Assembly: GCA_026018925.1 (NCBI GenBank)
Contig: JAKSZU010000003.1
Span: 5,283,867-5,347,866, forward strand
Length of the DNA stretch: 64,000 nt
Direction: 5' to 3'
DNA from: Tupaia tana
Lineage: Eukaryota > Chordata > Mammalia > Scandentia > Tupaiidae
Below the pieces are notes generated by a model. That model made no database searches. It was given only the letters and a program-made list of their open reading frames with translations, and had not been told where the DNA came from. Below are positions 46,726-56,583 of this stretch, in pieces. How positions within the stretch are numbered: the stretch's first letter is position 1; each line of letters starts with the position of its first letter. The translations under genes and the position numbers were made by a program.

Positions 46726-47116
46726 GAAAATCATACATCTGATGAAGGGTTAATATCCAGCGTATATGAAGAATTTCTACAACTCAGCAGTAAATTACCT
46801 GATTAAAAAATAGGCCAAGTATTTGAATAGACATTTCTCCAAAAAGATATATAAATGGCTGCTAAGCACATGAGAAGATGCTGAACATTACAAACGATCA
46901 GGGAGAGGTGCATCCAAACTACAGTAACATAGGACCTCACACCCGTTAGGATGGCTACCATAACAAAAATAGAAAATGGGAACGCTGCTGGGGATGTGGA
47001 GTAATTGAAACCATTATGCACTGTGTGTGAGAAAGGAAAATGGTGTAACTGCTCCCGACAACAGTGTGGTGGCTCCTCGGAATTTACAGCTAGAATCACC
47101 TCGTGTCCAGCAATTC

Positions 47117-47395
47117 TGCTTCTGGAGTCTGGAAGTCCAAGACCAAGGTCGACAGGATTGGTTTCTTCTGAGGCCTCTCTCCTCGGCTTGCTTCCCCCCT
47201 GTGTCTTCATGGGCCCTTCCCTCTGTATGTGTCGCTATCCTAACCCTTCTTAGAAGAAGACCAGTCATACTGGATCATTTTAACTCTTTAAAATCCTATC
47301 TCCAAATACATTCACATTTCAAGATCCTGGTGTGAGGGCTTCAATATATGATTTTTTTTTTTTTTTTTTTTTGGTGGGGACACAGTCCATCCCAT
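47117..47395 (-). mobile_element. MLT1-like MaLR LTR, minus, inside the L1
   Basis: Reads 'ctggaagtccaagaccaagg', 'tggtttcttctgaggcctct', 'ccctatctccaaata'-type words ('atcctatctccaaatacatt') and 'ggacacagtccatcccataa', the reverse complement of an MLT1 LTR. A T run of about 21 bases at 47352-47373 has expanded within it. L1 sequence resumes after it with about 60 bases of L1 missing. Confidence 0.65.
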
Positions 47396-47532
47396 AATGG
47401 CCATGTTCATAGCAGCACTGTTCACAACAGCCAAAAGGTAGAAGCAACGCAAGTTTCCATGGACTTATGAATGGACAAACAAAACGTGGCATATTTGGAA
47501 TATTATTCAGCCTTTAAAAGGAAGAGAATTCT

Positions 47533-47717
47533 GGGTCAGCAGGTGGCATGGTGGTTAAGGCACTGAACACTCCCCTATAGCCGACCACAGTTCGAGTCCC
47601 AGACCTGGTGACTTGTTTTCTCACTTTCCTTCTCTCTGTGTGTCTGTCTTTCTCTGGTCAAAATAAATAAATGAATAAGTGAAATTAAATAAATAATTCT
47701 TTTTTTAAAAAAAGGAA
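47533..47717 (+). mobile_element. Shortened SINE (deleted form), +
   Basis: Head with GGTGGCATGGTGGTTAAGG and CAGTTCGAGTCCC, then GGTGACTTG joined to TTTTCTCACTTTCC, ending TCTCTGGTCAAAATAAATAA. AAAGGAAGAGAATT / AAAGGAAGGGAATG flank it. Confidence 0.9.
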
Positions 47718-47969
47718 GGGAATGTTGACACATGCTATAACGTGGAAGAACCCTTAAGACGTGCTCAGTGAAATAAGCCAGTCACAGAAGGACAGACCCC
47801 GCGAGTCCACTTCCGGGGGCCTATGGTAGCCAGATCCGCCGGGACAGAAAGGGGATGGGGGAGTAGGTGTGGGGAGCTAGTGTTCAGTGGGCACAGACTT
47901 CTGTTCGGGAGATGACGACGTTCTGGAACTGGATGGTGTTGATGTCCGCACAGCAGTGTCAGTGTTCTT

Positions 47970-48105
47970 TTTTTTATTATTATCTATCTTTTTATTACAT
48001 TGAATTACATATAACTTTACAGTGTATTACATTGCTTTTTCAAAAGGGAATGCCATGCATGTCAGTCAGTACAGAGACATTAATCTCCCCGCTTCAACAT
48101 TCAAT
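47970..48105 (-). mobile_element. Short retroposed LINE-like tail with perfect duplication, minus
   Basis: 136 bases starting with a T run (poly-A on the minus strand) and AT-rich, inserted into the L1 end. The 15-bp duplication AGTGTCAGTGTTCTT is exact at 47955-47969 and 48106-48120. It has no tRNA head, so it is probably a severely 5'-truncated L1 or another LINE-mobilised 3' end. Confidence 0.85.
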
Positions 48106-48166
48106 AGTGTCAGTGTTCTTAATGCCACTGAGCTGTACACTGAGAAGTGATTAAGAGGCTAACGTT

Positions 48167-48426
48167 GGGACCAATAGTTGGTGTAATGGGTATGTTGCTG
48201 GACTCCCATGTAGTCAACCATGGTTCAAGTCTCAGACCCGGTGGCTTAAACTCACACCGGGCGCATGTGTGTGCGTGCCCAAGATCCTGAGAGGAGAATG
48301 GAGGAGAAGGATCTGCGGCGTGGCCATCCCCCAAGGAGATGATTTCTCGCTTTCTGTCTCTCTGTCTCTCTGTCTTTCTGGGGAGCGCATGCGCCCTATA
48401 GCAAAAACCTCTCCAAAAAAAAAAAT
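48167..48426 (+). mobile_element. tRNA-derived SINE, full length, +
   Basis: GGGACCAATAGTTGGTG head, GGTTCAAGTCTC (B box), body, CT-rich stretch, GCCCTATAGCAAAAACCTCT and poly-A. The 9-bp duplication GCTAACGTT is exact at 48158-48166 and 48427-48435. Confidence 0.94.
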
Positions 48427-48498
48427 GCTAACGTTTATGTTATGTGTATTTTGCCATAATTAAACATTTCTAAGTGAATAAATAAGAAAGGTTAAGGA

Positions 48499-48760
48499 GG
48501 GGCCAGCAGGTGGCATGGTGGTTAAGGCACTGGACACCCACTCGGCCAACTTCAGTTCAAGTCTCAGACCCGGCCTCTTGAAAATCAAGCAGGGTCCATG
48601 TGTATGTGTGCCCAAAACCCGAGAGGAGAGCAGAGGAGAAGGGCTTGCAGCGTGGCCATCCGCCGTGGGGGGCTGACTTCTCACTTTTCCTCTCTCTTTC
48701 TCTCTCTGACTAGCACATATGCCCTATGGCAAAAACCTTACAAAAAAAGAAGAGAAAGAG
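48499..48760 (+). mobile_element. tRNA-derived SINE, full length, +
   Basis: GGGGCCAGCAGGTGGCATGG head, CAGTTCAAGTCTC (B box), CCCGAGAGGAGAGCAGAGGA, CT-rich stretch, GCCCTATGGCAAAAACCTTA and a purine-rich tail that has become (GGAA)n at 48775-48798. Confidence 0.9.
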
Positions 48761-49429
48761 AGAAAGAGAAAGGGAGGAAGGAAGGAAGGACAGACGGAAG
48801 GAAAAGACAGGCTAAGGGAGCAGGTCCTCCTGGACCCGCGGGCATCTGTGGGGCTTCTGTCTGGCACGGTGATGTTCATCGAGGCGGGGGCAGGGGAGCA
48901 GGGCTGAGGGTGGAAAGGAAGCTCTGCCTCAGACACACCGAGCTCATGGCGACCCTGGGCCACCGTGTCATTAGGCATAGCTGATTGTTCGGCCTCGGCC
49001 ACCCCCTCCCAACACCCCGTCATCTCCACGGCAGACAGACCCCGGGCCATTCCGTGGAGTCCCATGTTCTGAGTCACAAGGTGACCCCTGTCTCCCAGTC
49101 ATTCCCCAAGCACCCCAAAATAGGCTTTCGTCCCTCTGCTCTTCTCATTTCCCTTTTGGCCTCTTTCGCTCTCTGTCCCCTCAGTCCCAGAGGTTCTCCT
49201 CCCTCCTCCCTCCTCCTGGTGACGGGGTAGTGGTCACGCTAGAGCTGGGCTCCACATTGGGGGGTGTGGAGAGTGGCCGGGGCCTGGGGGCTAACATGCC
49301 TTCCCTCCTCCTCTTACCCGCCTGCCATCCACGCCCTCCGCAGCGGCTGGTGTTAGGACCTGGAGGGGTGGTGACACGCTCAGAGCCACCGCGCCCCGGC
49401 CGGGCCTGACCACTGCTCTCTCTCCCCAG
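48761..49429. other. Intron 1 sequence up to exon 2 acceptor
   Basis: Single-copy-looking, with CT-rich segments at 49130-49215. No repeat family recognised. Confidence 0.45.
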
Positions 49430-49501
49430 GACCTGAGCTCCTTCGCCATGCCGCTCCTGGACGGGGAGCTGGAGAGCTCGGACAAGCATCCTTCTCGGAA
49501 G
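49430..49501 (+). CDS. PRKAG2: PRKAG2 coding exon 2 (AMPK gamma-2, N-terminal extension)
   Basis: This 72-base exon encodes 24 residues starting DLSSFAMPLLDGELE and ending HPSRK. It is read in phase 0 and also ends in phase 0. It matches residues 39-62 of the long gamma-2 isoform as I remember the human protein (DLSSFAMPLLDGDLE...), with a few substitutions. The acceptor is a pyrimidine run ending in AG at 49428-49429, with a possible branch point CTGAC at 49406-49410; the donor is gtaagc at 49502. Gamma-2 is the AMP/ATP-sensing subunit of the AMPK heterotrimer, and mutations in it cause cardiac glycogen storage with pre-excitation in humans. This exon lies in the long extension that precedes the nucleotide-binding CBS domains and is absent from short isoforms. 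It is too short to appear as an open frame of its own; a long antisense frame across it is a shadow. Confidence 0.93.
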
Positions 49502-51536
49502 GTAAGCTGCTTCCGGGGAGCTCCTCGCAGCTGCCCGAGGGGACACTGAGACAGGCAGCGGCCGAGACACACTCCCACCGGCTCCCACCGGCACAGCACG
49601 CCCACCTCCACGTCGGCCTGCACACCTGCCCACAGCTGGGCTTCCCAGGACTGCTCGCCTCACCTGCCGTGCCCTGGCGGCCGCTGGGCCGTCCAGCGTC
49701 TGAGCCTCCTGGGCCTCGCTCCTTCTTCTCCCCCTCCGGGCTCCCCAGAGTGGGTAGGGGTGATGGGGAGGTTGGCCAGAATAGCGCGGGCAGCTAGGCA
49801 GGCCTGTGGTGAGGACTGCGCTCCATCCCAGACAGGAGTCCGTCCTGCCCACCGGGCCCCCGAGTCCCCTCCATTTGGTTGCCCCTGCCCCCCCCCCCCC
49901 CGGTTCATTTCCTTCCATTAGGGACATCACGGTCCCCACCGGGCTGCTGGCTGTGGAGGGTCGGGAAGGGTGTGGGGTGGAGAGGGGCCAGCAGCGGCAG
50001 GTGAGGGGTTGAGGTGGGCAGGGGCTGGGCAGAAACCCCCCGCACTCCCCACCTGGGCTTCCGGCTCCCACAGCCCCGTGTTGGGGGCTGCAGGGAGGGG
50101 TGCCCGGTCCTGCTGAGGTGCCGGGAGAAGGTGCTGGGGGCCCGGGGCCAGCAGTTAACGCAGGTGCTCCCACACGGACAGCGCACACCCATTCCCTGGA
50201 CCGCACATGACTGAGCCCACAGATCGGTTCAGCCTGCACGGCCCGCCCTGTCGGGTCCCAGCCCTGCCTGCCCCAGGCCTCCACGTCAGCAGTGGTCGCA
50301 GCGCCCTGAAAGCCTGGCTGAGACTGCAGAGGACGAGGCGGGGAGGGGACAGAGCAGGAAGGAGCCGCATGTCAGCCCCCGGGTGGTGACCGCGAGGGCG
50401 CCCTGCAGGGTCTATGTCCTCCTCACCATTTCCGCAAAGCCCTTCCTCCACGTGGAAACCCAAGCAGGATCTGACACCACGGGGCAGGCGCTGGGAGAGC
50501 TGGGCTCACTCGGGCCCGCCCTGGCCTGCCCTGCTGACTCCAGAGTAAAGGGTCACACAGGAACTGCACCTGGGCCAGAAAGGACCTTGCGGGTTCTCGC
50601 CTCCCCTGCGATTACTCAGACCGTGTGTGGCGTGGTCCGGTCAGGTGGGTCGAGGCCGGGCCTTCCCTAGCCCGTTGCTCTGGCTGGGGAGGGGGCATCG
50701 GCTCGTGGGAAGGTGACCGGCTGGGCCAGGAGCCCCTCCAGATGAGTGGCGGAGCCACAGGTGCCGCAGAAGACACACCCCCGACGGTCACCCGACCTCC
50801 ACGACGTGTTTCTACCTCGTCTTTGGCTCCTCTGCCCAGGAACCTCGCTGATGTACAACACGGCCCGTGCGTGGGCCAGACGTGTGAGCTGGACATGTGA
50901 CACAGCCTGTCTGCAGGCCGGACACGTGACACAATGACACTGCCCTGTGCAGACCTCTGACCACCACACGACGCGATTGGGGGGCGTGAGGAAGAAATGT
51001 TGAAGTTACAGACGTAGTCACTACTTCTGCCTTTTGTTTAAGCTATCCGAAGTCTGAGCCCCAGGCTGACCGGATGTTCACCCCCTTCGTTCCTGGGACT
51101 TCCTTCCTAGGCTCGTGCCAAGGTCCTGGGGTCTGTAGAGCATGGACGCTAATTTCTTAGATGAGGAAGCTGGACTTCAGAATGGTGGAGAGACTAACGC
51201 TCCACACAAGGCCAGCCTGAGGACAGGTGGCCTGAAGCTCAGCCCAGTCTGACCCGAGAGACCCCAAACCTGGCAGGTGGCCAGGTCACTCAGGGAGGTG
51301 TCCTAGGAGGGACAGACCCCATGTCCATGCTTCCTCCCCCCACCTCAGCCTGTGACCAAAGGCCCTCCTTCTTAGGGGTCCCTCCCTGTCCCACAGCAGT
51401 GACGGGAAGTCCTCGCTGCTGCCATGCACAGTGGCACTGTGACCCTCCCTGTGGACGCCCACCCCAGTGACACGACCACGGGTTTCCTTCTCTCTGTGCC
51501 TCTGCTCCGAGACTACCGCCTGGGCCTCGTGTTCAT
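49502..51536. other. Intron 2, 5' part, nothing certain
   Basis: A C run lies at 49888-49901. MIR-like words ('ttcttagatgaggaagctgg') occur near 51160. A 367-codon minus frame at 49181-50284 crosses exon 2 antisense and is not a gene. Confidence 0.45.
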
Positions 51537-51785
51537 CCCCACGGGCACCTGCCTTCTACTTAGCCGGGACGAGGCTCAGTCTCCCCACACCTGACTCCCC
51601 ACGGGCACCTGCCTTCCACTTAGCTGGGACAAGGCTCGGTCTCCCCACACGTGACTCCCCACGGGCACCTGCCTTCCACTTAGCTGGGACAAGGCTCGGT
51701 CTCCCCACACGTGACTGCCCACAGGCACCTGCCTTCCACTTAGCCGGGACAAGGCTCAGTCTCCCCACACGTGACTCCCCACGGG
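51537..51785. repeat. Four-copy 60-bp tandem repeat
   Basis: The unit contains GGGCACCTGCCTTCCACTTA, GCTGGGACAAGGCTC and GTCTCCCCACACGTGACTCC, with period exactly 60. The two middle copies are identical over most of their length. Because 60 is divisible by three, a repetitive frame stays open on both strands. Confidence 0.95.
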
Positions 51786-51961
51786 TGACTGGCTGGTTAC
51801 CACGTGTGCCCATATTGTGAGGGCTGAGTGAAATCACTGACGAAGTGGACAGGGTGCAGTGGCCAGCACGTGGCAGGGCTCCAAGGGCAGGTCTGGGGTG
51901 CAGGTGTGGCGTCGGCACCACAGACGTGCCTGAGTGGCCTGATGCCAGTGGGCTGCTTGCC
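51786..51961. other. Short intron 2 segment
   Basis: No recognised repeat. Confidence 0.4.
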
Positions 51962-52165
51962 TTACCGGAGCGGGGAGAGTCCCCCAGTGGCGCGTGGTCA
52001 CACTGCAGTCCTCTATCTCTGTTCCTCCATCCCGTTCAGATCTGGGACTCACACATCTGGCACATTTTTCAAGCTGCCAGAGCCAGGGTTTGAACCACAG
52101 TTGGCCATGTGGGATCTGACTTTCCATGCACAGGGCTTTAACTGCTGTGCTACGGGGCTGGCCCT
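51962..52165 (-). mobile_element. tRNA-derived SINE, 5' or tail-truncated, minus
   Basis: Body and head complement: CACACTGCAGTCCTC, TTTTTCAAGCTGCCAG, the B-box complement GGGTTTGAACC and CTGTGCTACGGGGCTGGCC. Confidence 0.82.
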
Positions 52166-53209
52166 CAGACACACTTCAGACACCATGAAGACGTGCACCC
52201 ACATGTCTACTGAGTCGCGGGGAGTACTTCCCTGGGCGGGCGGCAGATACCACGCAGCGCTGGGACCCTCTGCCAACTCCTCTCCTCCTCGAAGGACCTG
52301 CTCCTCCGTCCCCCACATGGGAACCTCCAGGTCCCAGGTGCAGCTGCACCCCTCAGCTCACTGGGTTCCAGGACAGGCCTCTGCACAGCTCGGCTTGGGG
52401 TGGGGGGCCCTGCTGCCCCTGTCCCGAGCCTCCCTCCTCTCTGGCTCCCTTCCTCTGCCACGCCGTCCTCTGTGCCTGTTGCCCTGCGGCTCCCGGAGGC
52501 AACGAGGCCTGGGTCAGGTCCTCACTCACTGCAGGCCTGCAGTGTCCTCCCCGACACAGCTCAGACACGAGCGTCTCGGCGTCAGCCTCCTCTCCGCAGT
52601 GACGTGACAGATGGCCCGTCCGAGAAGCTCTGCTGAGCTCTGCATTAGCTGCCGTGGAGCCAGGGGCACCCTTGGGAGTCTAGTCTGTGCCCGACATCCA
52701 CCAGTCACGCCCATCCAAGCACTGGCTTGTTGCGGCTTGCCTAATGGCCGAGACCTCCCCTCCCCAGCTGGCGGCTGGCGCCCATTAGCCACCGCGCCCC
52801 ACCCTGCCAGGAAGCAGACCCACCTCCCCCCAGGCTTCTCCCTGTCTGGAGTCTCCTGGGTCCCTGCGGAAGAGGCTGAGCAGACCCAGTCCCCACCGTG
52901 CTTTGACCATTTCGGGGCATAGGGTGGGAGGTTGCTCTCTGGGGCTCCCTCGGGCCTGCTGGCTGAGTGCCCGACTCCGCTGGCCTGGAGTTCTGAACAC
53001 AGAGTGGAATCCCAGCTCGTAGAATCCCGGGACCCCTTGCTATGAAATAAGGTTCAAGCTGGCCTCGAGGGCCCTTCAGGCCCAGTTTCCAGTGGTCTGG
53101 GGCTGCTCTTACCCCAGCCGTCCACAGTGGCCACATGGATGCCCTCCACCTCTGAACCCCCGGCTCCACCCACCTTGGGGGCCCTGGAATGCCTCCTCAG
53201 CCTGTTTGT
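52166..53209. other. Intron 2 sequence, nothing recognised
   Basis: GC-rich, no repeat or exon identified. Confidence 0.4.
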
Positions 53210-53773
53210 CACCTGCGCAAAGCCCGCCCGTCACCTGTGCAAAGCCGTCCATCCACTGTGCAAAGCCATCCATCACCTGCGCAAAGCCCACCCATCACCT
53301 GTGCAAAGCCGTCCATCCACTGTGCAAAGCCGTCCATCCACTGTGCAAAGCCGTCCATCCACTGTGCAAAGCCCATCCGTCCACCTGTGCAGAGCCCGCC
53401 CGCCACCTGTGCAGAGCCCGTCCATCACCTGTGCAAAGCCCGTCCATCACCTGTGCAAAGCCGTCCATCACCTGTGCAGAGCCCGCCCGCCACCTGTGCA
53501 GAGCCCGCCCGTCACCTGTGCAGAGCCCGCCCGTCACCTGTGCAGAGCCCATCCGCCACCTGTGTAAAGCCCGTCCATCACCTGTGCAGAGCCTGCCCGC
53601 CACCTGTGCAGAGCCCGCCCGCCACCTGTGCAGAGCCCGCCCGTCACCTGTGCAGAGCCCGCCCGCCACCTGTGCAGAGCCCGCCCGTCACCTGTGCGGA
53701 GTCCGCCCGCCACCTGTGCGGAGCCCGCCCGCCACCTGTGCGGAGCCCGCCCGTCCCCTGTGCGGAGCCCGTC
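53210..53773. repeat. Minisatellite, about 26 copies of a 21/22-bp unit
   Basis: The unit is CACCTGTGCAGAGCCCGCCC plus two bases. Proximal copies have GCAAAGCC and CCATCCA; distal copies have GCGGAGCC, so variants are ordered along the array. The unit is not a multiple of three and all three frames stay open, which explains long repetitive frames here. Confidence 0.95.
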
Positions 53774-54224
53774 AGGCTCTCAGCGTCTTCTCTGGCCTAG
53801 GCCCCAGGTGGCAGCTCTGCCCCTCTGCCTAGGCACATGCTCATGGCGCTTCATTCCTGCCGGCCGTTCTTCCCAGCTCCCAGACCCGCACTTCCCTGTA
53901 CATCCACCCCTCCACAGAGCTGGCCTTGTCCCCTACACCCCTGCTCTGGAGCAGATTTCTGCGTGCAAAGAGCGCCTGACAGCGAGGTCTGCCGGGCCAG
54001 CCTTCCCATGGCTGGGGGCCCTGAACAGGCGCTCTCCCTCGGCCTCTGCTGGGCCCCACTCCTCAGGCTGTCCTGGAGGTGTGAGGGGTGGGGTCAAGGC
54101 TGCAGCACTGAGGTCAGGCACCCACCCACTTTCTGACCCTCACGTGGTGGTCCCAGCTGTCTCCTTCCTGACCGTGGGTTCAGGGACTCTTACTAGATCT
54201 GACTGTGTCATCCCCTTGCTTAAG
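53774..54224. other. Intron 2 sequence, nothing recognised
   Basis: No recognised repeat or exon. Confidence 0.4.
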
Positions 54225-54420
54225 AGGTGTGGTGGTTAAAGTGCTGGACTCCAGCATGGGTGACTGTGGTTCAAGTCCTGGACCTGGTAGCTTGCAGGTT
54301 CTCAGTGAAGTGAGAACTTTCCCCCACTCTCTCTTTCCCCGTGTCTCTTTCTGGTGAGCACATGTGCTCTGTAGCAAATAAAATAATAATAATAAATCAA
54401 ATTAAATAATTTTCAAAAAA
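54225..54420 (+). mobile_element. tRNA-derived SINE, internally shortened, +
   Basis: Head GTGTGGTGGTTAAAGTGC and GTGGTTCAAGTCCTGG, a shortened body with CTTGCAGGTTCTCAG, then a CT-rich stretch, GAGCACATGTGCTC and (AAT)n. It keeps the GCCCTATAG-like end, so it is a different deletion from the short subfamily. Confidence 0.8.
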
Positions 54421-54443
54421 AAAAGTTTTAGAAAGCCTTCCTG

Positions 54444-54622
54444 AGACCAGCAGGTGACTTGGTGGTTAAGGTGCTGGACACTCCCACATGGCCAACCACG
54501 ATTTGAGTCCCAGACCTGGTGGCTTGTTTTCTCACTTTCTGTCTCTCTCATCTCTGGTCAAATTAAAAAAAAAAAAAGAATAAATAAATAAGGTTAAATA
54601 AATATTTTTTAAAAATAAATAA
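54444..54622 (+). mobile_element. Shortened SINE (deleted form), +
   Basis: Head to CCTGGTGGCTTG, then directly TTTTCTCACTTTCTG, ending CATCTCTGGTCAAATT with an A-rich, AATAAATA-containing tail. The 12-bp duplication AAAGCCTTCCTG is exact at 54432-54443 and 54623-54634. Confidence 0.93.
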
Positions 54623-54789
54623 AAAGCCTTCCTGGTCTCAGTGGGAGGAGGCGCCACCTGGCACATGGCATCTTTGTGTGACCAACCCTGCCCCTCTCCT
54701 GGCCTCACCTTCCCCAGACACCCAGGACGCATCAGTACCCAGTTAACGGCCATGTAAGGGGGGCACGTGGTTGGTGAGGACTTGGTGCC

Positions 54790-54985
54790 CTGTTTGTGAG
54801 TGTGACAAAAGCCTCACTTATACTCCATCCTGTCCCCTCCACAGCCCTGGGGAAGTAGGCCCAGTGCCCCCGTTTTATAGATAAGCAGACAGAAGGCTCA
54901 GGAGCTCAAGTCACTTGTCTCCACTGCCAGAAACTGGGCCGGGATTCGAACCTACATCCCTGCCCAGATCCTGCTGTGGCATCGC
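54790..54985 (-). mobile_element. MIR, minus
   Basis: Words 'ccgttttatagataagcaga', 'aggagctcaagtcacttgtc' and 'gccgggattcgaacctacat' give a nearly complete MIR on the minus strand. Confidence 0.75.
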
Positions 54986-55818
54986 GTGCTCCAGCGTCAT
55001 CCTCGTTCTCTGTCCTGCTGGTCCTGTGCGGGCACACTTCACTCGCCCGCCCCACCCGGTGGAAACCCCTCCGCTTACAGTTACCCTCCAGTCTCCGGGA
55101 CCCCAGTGGGGAGGCAGCTAGCTAGGGGCTCATCTGAGTGCTCTAAACACAGGTGGGAAAGAGGGAGAAAGAATCTCAGCCTCGGGATTTGGACACCTGG
55201 GCCTGGAAGCTCACAGCACTGTCCTGCCTCGGAAGCCCCCGCGGGAAGGGGATGCGTGCCCAGCCTCTGTGCACCACCCCACGCAGAGTGGTTCTTTGGG
55301 GGCGGATGGAGAATCTGCAGGGCGGGAGGACCCTGGTGGCTGACGGTCACCGACGGAGCCGGCCCGCAAGGACCCACAAGCGGAGGGTTTGGGGCGCCCT
55401 CTAGTGGTGGGAGAATTTACGTGAGTCCCGCGGGTGGCGCCTCCTCAGCACTCAGCGCCGCGTTTCCGGGTCGCAGGTGCTGGGTCATCCCTCCCCAGGC
55501 ATCGCGTGGCCGGGTGAGCCCTGCCGGCCGGTTGTCTTTCTTTCCTGCTGCTGAGCCGGGTGGTCACTGAGGTCCCTCCGGCCCCAGTGTCGCAGGTTCG
55601 CGGGGGTGGCAAGCCGGCAGCAGTCTGACCCTGCCGGCGATCACCGTGCTCGGCCTGGCCCAGTCCGCACCGCTCTCAGCCCTGCCCCGAGGACACCCAG
55701 GCTCAGCCAGACCAGGGAGCAGGCCCGGGCGGCACGGTCAGGGCGGGCCTGGGTCCAGGCCAGGCCCCCAGGCTGGCGGAGCTGGAAGCGGCGCAGCAGC
55801 AACGTGGGCAAAGGAGCC
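54986..55818. other. Intron 2 sequence, nothing recognised
   Basis: GC-rich and increasingly CpG-dense towards the minisatellite. Confidence 0.4.
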
Positions 55819-56080
55819 GCGCGGTTCCCCGCCCGGAGCTGCACGGTTCCCAGCGCGGAGCTGCACGGTTCCCCGCCCGGAGCTGCACGGTTCCCAGCGC
55901 GGAGCTGCACGGTTCCCAGCCCGGAGCTGCACGGTTCCCAGGCGGAGCTGCACGGTTCCCAGCGCGGAGCTGCACGGTTCCCAGGCGGAGCTGCACGGTT
56001 CCCAGCGCGGAGCTGCACGGTTCCCAGCGCGGAGCTGCACGGTTCCCAGCCCGGAGCTGCACGGTTCCCCGCCCGGAGCT
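55819..56080. repeat. Minisatellite, 12 copies of a 21/22-bp CpG-rich unit
   Basis: The unit is GCACGGTTCCCAGCGCGGAG followed by CT. Ten 22-bp and two 21-bp copies fill exactly 262 bases. Variants are CAGCGC, CCGCCC, CAGCCC and CAGGC. It ends about 500 bases upstream of exon 3. Confidence 0.96.
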
Positions 56081-56583
56081 GCGCGCCTGGCTGCGGTCCT
56101 GGCGCTGGGGGTCTTCCAGCCAGCAGTGAAGGCTCCCGGCCTGCCGACGTCTTTCCTGCCTGTCATCCGGATGCCGGCCCCTCAGACCCAGCTCAGCTCG
56201 CGATCAGGGGCACCTGTGCTTCCTCCCCCAAGGGGACAAACGACCAGATTCCCGGGGACTCGGACCCCAGAAGGGCCAACATGGGGGCTTGAGGAGGCCA
56301 GAGGCGGGCCTGCAGATAGACTGAAAGAGGAAGACGTGCCACCGCAAGGTCCTCGGGCCTTCTCCCTTCCTCCCCTCCTCCTCCTGGAAGCCCCTTCTGG
56401 AGAGCCAGGTGGGGTGTCAGTGGGCCTCCGGACACGTGCTGACCAGCCTGTCCTTTGCCACGTGGTGGCCACCTCAGTGGAAGAGAGGCCGATCCTCGGC
56501 AGCTTGGTGAGGGGTCGGTGATGGCAGAGGGCAGAGAGCCAGAGGCTGGGAGTGGCCTCATCTGTCTGTCTGTCTCTCCGCAG
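56081..56583. other. Intron 2, 3' end up to exon 3 acceptor
   Basis: Single-copy-looking. The last 25 bases form the TCTG-rich polypyrimidine tract. Confidence 0.5.

Larger units (their letters stand above)
45225..48150 (+). mobile_element. Old L1 ORF2/3' region, +, riddled with insertions
   Basis: Sequence order follows the last part of L1 ORF2: 'caatctacacattcagtgca', 'accatatggtactggcatta', 'gatataaaaattaactcaaa', 'tgaaaaggcaacctacagaa', 'agacatttctccaaaaagat', 'acacccgttaggatggctac', 'atgttcatagcagcactgtt' and 'cagtgaaataagccagtcac'. The frame is broken many times and the 5' end is truncated. It hosts SINEs, an MLT1-like LTR and a short retroposed tail, each listed separately. Confidence 0.88.
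1..49429 (+). other. PRKAG2: PRKAG2 intron 1, 3' part
   Basis: Inferred from the position of exon 2. Coding exon 1, which supplies the first 38 residues, must lie upstream of the window. I found no convincing alternative exon in this interval: open frames here are GC-driven and carry no recognisable domain. The repeats and unrecognised stretches are itemised separately. Confidence 0.85.
49502..56583 (+). other. PRKAG2: PRKAG2 intron 2, complete
   Basis: This 7.1-kb intron runs from gtaagc to the AG at 56582-56583. It joins two phase-0 boundaries, so skipping of either flanking unit would have simple consequences for frame at this junction. It contains a 60-bp four-copy repeat, a minus SINE, two 22-bp minisatellites, two shortened SINEs and a MIR remnant. 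Confidence 0.92.

Noticed and set aside
49181-50284. 367-codon open frame on the minus strand across exon 2
   Set aside because: It is antisense to a conserved exon, Pro/Arg/Ser-rich and without domains. Low stop density in GC-rich DNA explains it.
53092-53832. Long repetitive frames over the 22-bp minisatellite
   Set aside because: All frames are open because the unit lacks stop codons. The 22-bp period shifts frame each unit, so no coding constraint is visible.
55606-56521. Repetitive frames over the 55.8-kb minisatellite
   Set aside because: Same cause: repeats without stop codons, open on both strands and in different frames.
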